Below are positions 61,601 through 64,000 of a stretch of 64,000 nt of DNA, one piece after another. Source of the DNA: Cloeon dipterum (taxonomy: Eukaryota > Arthropoda > Insecta > Ephemeroptera > Baetidae); assembly GCF_949628265.1 (NCBI RefSeq), contig NC_088788.1, positions 3,844,001 through 3,908,000 of the forward strand. The letters run 5' to 3'. The notes beneath the pieces are model-generated. The model had not been told where the DNA came from. It saw only the letters and a list, made by a program, of their open reading frames with translations, and searched no databases. Position numbers and translations under genes: made by a program. The first letter of the stretch is position 1. Each line of letters starts with the position of its first letter.

Positions 61601-63190
61601 TTTTGCAAGCTATGTAAACTCAAATGAAAAATAAAATAAAATACTTTGAATGGTTATAGATTATAATGCAGGAGATTAAAAATAAGCAATTAACTGGCAC
61701 ACCACAAATAATAAATTTTAGTCGTCAGTTTCCTTAAATAGTAACATTGTAAACAACGAGATCTTGTAATCATCCTTTAACCATTCCCTTAATTTGTGGT
61801 TAATTTGCGTATTTGAAACATAAAGATGTTTTCTACGACAGATAGGAAATGCCACTTTCCTGTGATTAATAATTATCGAGAGTTGCTATAATTTTCTCTG
61901 CACAGCACTTCTCGTGGGCTATGAGCTCCCAATAACACCGCCGAGCGGATAACATGGTGCCTGAGTGGCCCGAGTTGTCGCAAAGGAGCTTGGGCCAAAT
62001 GTGGCCATCTTTTCGCCTCCACGCACCGAGGTCTTTTAATTGAAACGCCAGACATTTGTCCATAAAGCAGCTGGAAAGGTGCTCAGACCAGCAAGTGGCG
62101 AGTCGGCGCCGGTGCGCCTCTCAGCCCGTTCAGCTATTTGAGCATTTCGAGTCACTAAACTAACCACTTTTTGCCATCTCTGACATTGGGTAGCCAGTAT
62201 TAGATCTCCGAACCGCTCAAATACTTCCTAATTGCTTTGAAACTCCTGAGAAATGCCTTAACAATGCGAGCCAACGGAACATAAATTTGAAAAACTGATG
62301 AGACATAAATTAGTGCAAACAAAATTAGGAATATAACGTATTATGGTCCTTAGTTGGGGTCTGGCAGAAAACATTAATTAATTAAATTCCCCAAATTTTT
62401 TATGCACTTGAAGCATTAAAACAGGTTTTAAAACGTTTCTGAATTGTTATTGCTTGAGAATGTCTTTCCTGTTACAGAGAAAATATTTTCAATTATTTAA
62501 CATAGAACCAAAAAGAGTATTTTTTTGCTGGACAGTGATCGTGGACACGTTGTTTCGTATTGCCTGAAAGCAGAACTTTGCGATAGGGCAGCCTTGAATT
62601 GATAGTGAGGCACAATATGTAAAAGTACCTCAATGCCATGGAGAAGGAAATAAGTTCCTTAAAATATTAATCAAATTTTCACCAAAATCCACGATGGTCC
62701 ATTACAAATCCTCGATTTCTTGGTAAACCAATAACCAATAACTTACTATTATAAATAATGCGTCTTTCCATCTTTTGAGGGCATTTCAGGTATTTTGTTG
62801 TAGTTTATGTCCAGAATTGAAAATGTAAAAATCAAACTACTTTCTACACGTGCGCGTTTTGCTGAAAATGATAAGAATGTTTTTCACAGATAATAAATGT
62901 ATAATTATGCGACCATTCTGTTGCCATTTAATTAGTTTGCCAAGGCGAAACTCGTTTTAATGGTTTCAAACAGGATGCGGGTAGAATAAATATTTCCTCT
63001 CTGGCAGAACAATGGTAAAAGCTACTACTGTAGGAAATGGCAGAAACGTGTCCCTTGCCCTTCGACGGAAAAGAACGGAAGAAGCGGAAAAGTTGTGCAC
63101 TCTGTAGGGGCAACAAAGTAAAAGACTCCTTGACAGTATTGATAAGACTGTAATTAACCTGATTGCAACGCTAGTTAAGTGTAGTGGGAG
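58640..63190. other. Intergenic, no gene recognised
   Basis: AT-rich sequence holds only short chance frames. Around 59120-59210 there are faint echoes of the array's upstream block (for example GATTATGTTATCCAA), perhaps an old copy. A GC-rich, CpG-rich segment at 60950-61250 looks promoter-like, but no associated exon could be shown. Confidence 0.45.
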
Positions 63191-63194
63191 CTAG

Positions 63195-63202
63195 TATAAA
63201 AG
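63195..63202 (+). promoter_or_regulatory. TATA box of the right-end secreted-protein gene
   Basis: TATAAAAG lies 45 bp before the start codon, leaving a very short 5' UTR. This is typical of strongly expressed, stage-specific arthropod genes such as cuticle-protein genes. Confidence 0.7.
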
Positions 63203-63239
63203 GTGGCTTGGACAATGCATGACCACAATTCGCACCAAG

Positions 63240-63296
63240 ATGATGTCGCCCACTCTGATCTTCTGCCTGGTCGCCTCTTCCATGCTGGTGCGCCAT
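63240..63296 (+). CDS. First exon of a secreted protein (signal peptide only)
   Basis: From ATG at 63240 (a second ATG follows at once) the exon reads MMSPTLIFCLVASSMLVRH and ends at the donor CAT/GTACGT in phase 0. This is a signal-peptide-like hydrophobic start cut by an intron near its end. The TATA box, tiny 5' UTR and an intron inside or just after the signal peptide are the usual layout of arthropod cuticular-protein genes, so that is my best guess. The rest lies beyond the window, and nothing after 63297 in the window looks coding. Confidence 0.6.
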
Positions 63297-64000
63297 GTAC
63301 GTATACCGTTCTTCTAACAGCCGGTTAAAATCCTTTTACCTATTTTCTTGTCAGTTGCTATATTTTCCAAGTAAACCTCAATGAACACTTTTTACATTTC
63401 ACATAGTTTATTTAATAAAACATTTAATATTGTTCCGTTGAAATTAAACGTAGCTTCCTCGATGTACATTGAGTTTTTCTCTGCATTTCTGTAGAATTTT
63501 CCTGCTAAACTAGTTTCGGCTGCTGATTGCAGCCCTAAATCACGAGCTTGCTGTCCTTCCTGAGTTCTCCACAGACCTCAGATGAGACAGAAAGCCGGAA
63601 CTAGTCGAACAGGACTGGTCAGGTAGAAATAAGGATAAATAAACAGGACTTGCACTGAGGAAGCTGCATTTTATCATGACGATCTCGTGAACGTCTGCCT
63701 TCATTGGCATTTAAATATTTAATAATCTGTAATAATTCAATCAAATCTGTTTATTGTAACATTCGATCAAACCACAAATACGACACGAGCATTTTATCAA
63801 ATTTAAAAACTGTGAGACTATAAATTTAGCTATGCCTAGTTTTCATAAAAATAAAAAATTTATCTTACGTTTTGTGCCAGGGAAATATTATCAGAGTGTT
63901 TTCTTTCACAGTCTACTTTTCAAATCCATGATTTTAATTATAAATTATCAAGTTTAACAACTACCTGCATTTTGATTCCAATAAAATTTTGTTTTTTCTA
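63297..64000 (+). other. Probable intron 1 of the right-end gene
   Basis: AT-rich sequence without a recognisable exon, running to the window edge. Confidence 0.45.

Noticed and set aside
1..64000. CRISPR arrays, bacterial operons, integrated virus genes, rRNA and tRNA genes
   Set aside because: None seen. The repeats are MITE-like or intronic duplications; no cloverleaf was found and no reverse transcriptase, integrase or capsid-type frame is present.

Overview
The window is AT-rich eukaryotic nuclear DNA from an arthropod, most likely an insect outside the flies. Genes are split by spliced introns, exons are far more GC-rich than the introns around them, promoters carry TATA boxes, and the recognisable genes are animal genes with insect-type relatives (Egalitarian, MANF, Ebony, UVSSA). 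Species cannot be fixed from the sequence. Many introns are only 48-70 bp, so this is probably a fairly compact genome (a mayfly-like genome would fit, but that is a guess). All exon coordinates here were derived by hand from splice sites and reading-frame phase.

Layout. 2988-6766 (+) is the 3' half of egalitarian; 10082-10941 (-) is MANF, a UPR-linked ER/secreted factor; 11778-15175 (+) is a proline-rich SH3 adaptor; 18852-36345 (+) is ebony (beta-alanyl amine synthetase), with a probable non-coding first exon and a 9 kb first intron full of repeats; 37107-40019 (+) is UVSSA, a transcription-coupled repair factor with ultra-short introns; 40250-49154 (-) is a large secreted Thr/Ala/Pro-rich mucin-like protein whose 3' end faces UVSSA; 63240-63296 (+) is the first exon of a secreted protein that runs off the window.

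The most unusual part is 50.6-58.7 kb: three tandem minus-strand paralogues (units A, B and C, about 2.6-2.8 kb apart) of a gene family I do not recognise. Each gives a phase-consistent 8-10 exon model. The units differ in how many copies they carry of a symmetric phase-1 cassette exon (one, two, none). The middle unit has a 13-bp deletion that truncates its acidic tail. A decayed exon relic occurs at both edges of the array, suggesting an older, larger array.

Non-coding structure: at least four inverted-repeat (MITE-like) elements plus one short inverted-repeat hairpin (one hAT-like element with a perfect 8-bp target duplication, one in the egl 3' UTR), a 5S-rRNA-like element, direct duplications in introns of egl and ebony, a dispersed repeat shared between 1.1 kb and 13.4 kb, and three GC-AG introns supported by phase. 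The genes have unrelated roles (mRNA transport, ER stress, endocytosis/adaptor, cuticle/neural amine chemistry, DNA repair, matrix) and do not form a pathway.
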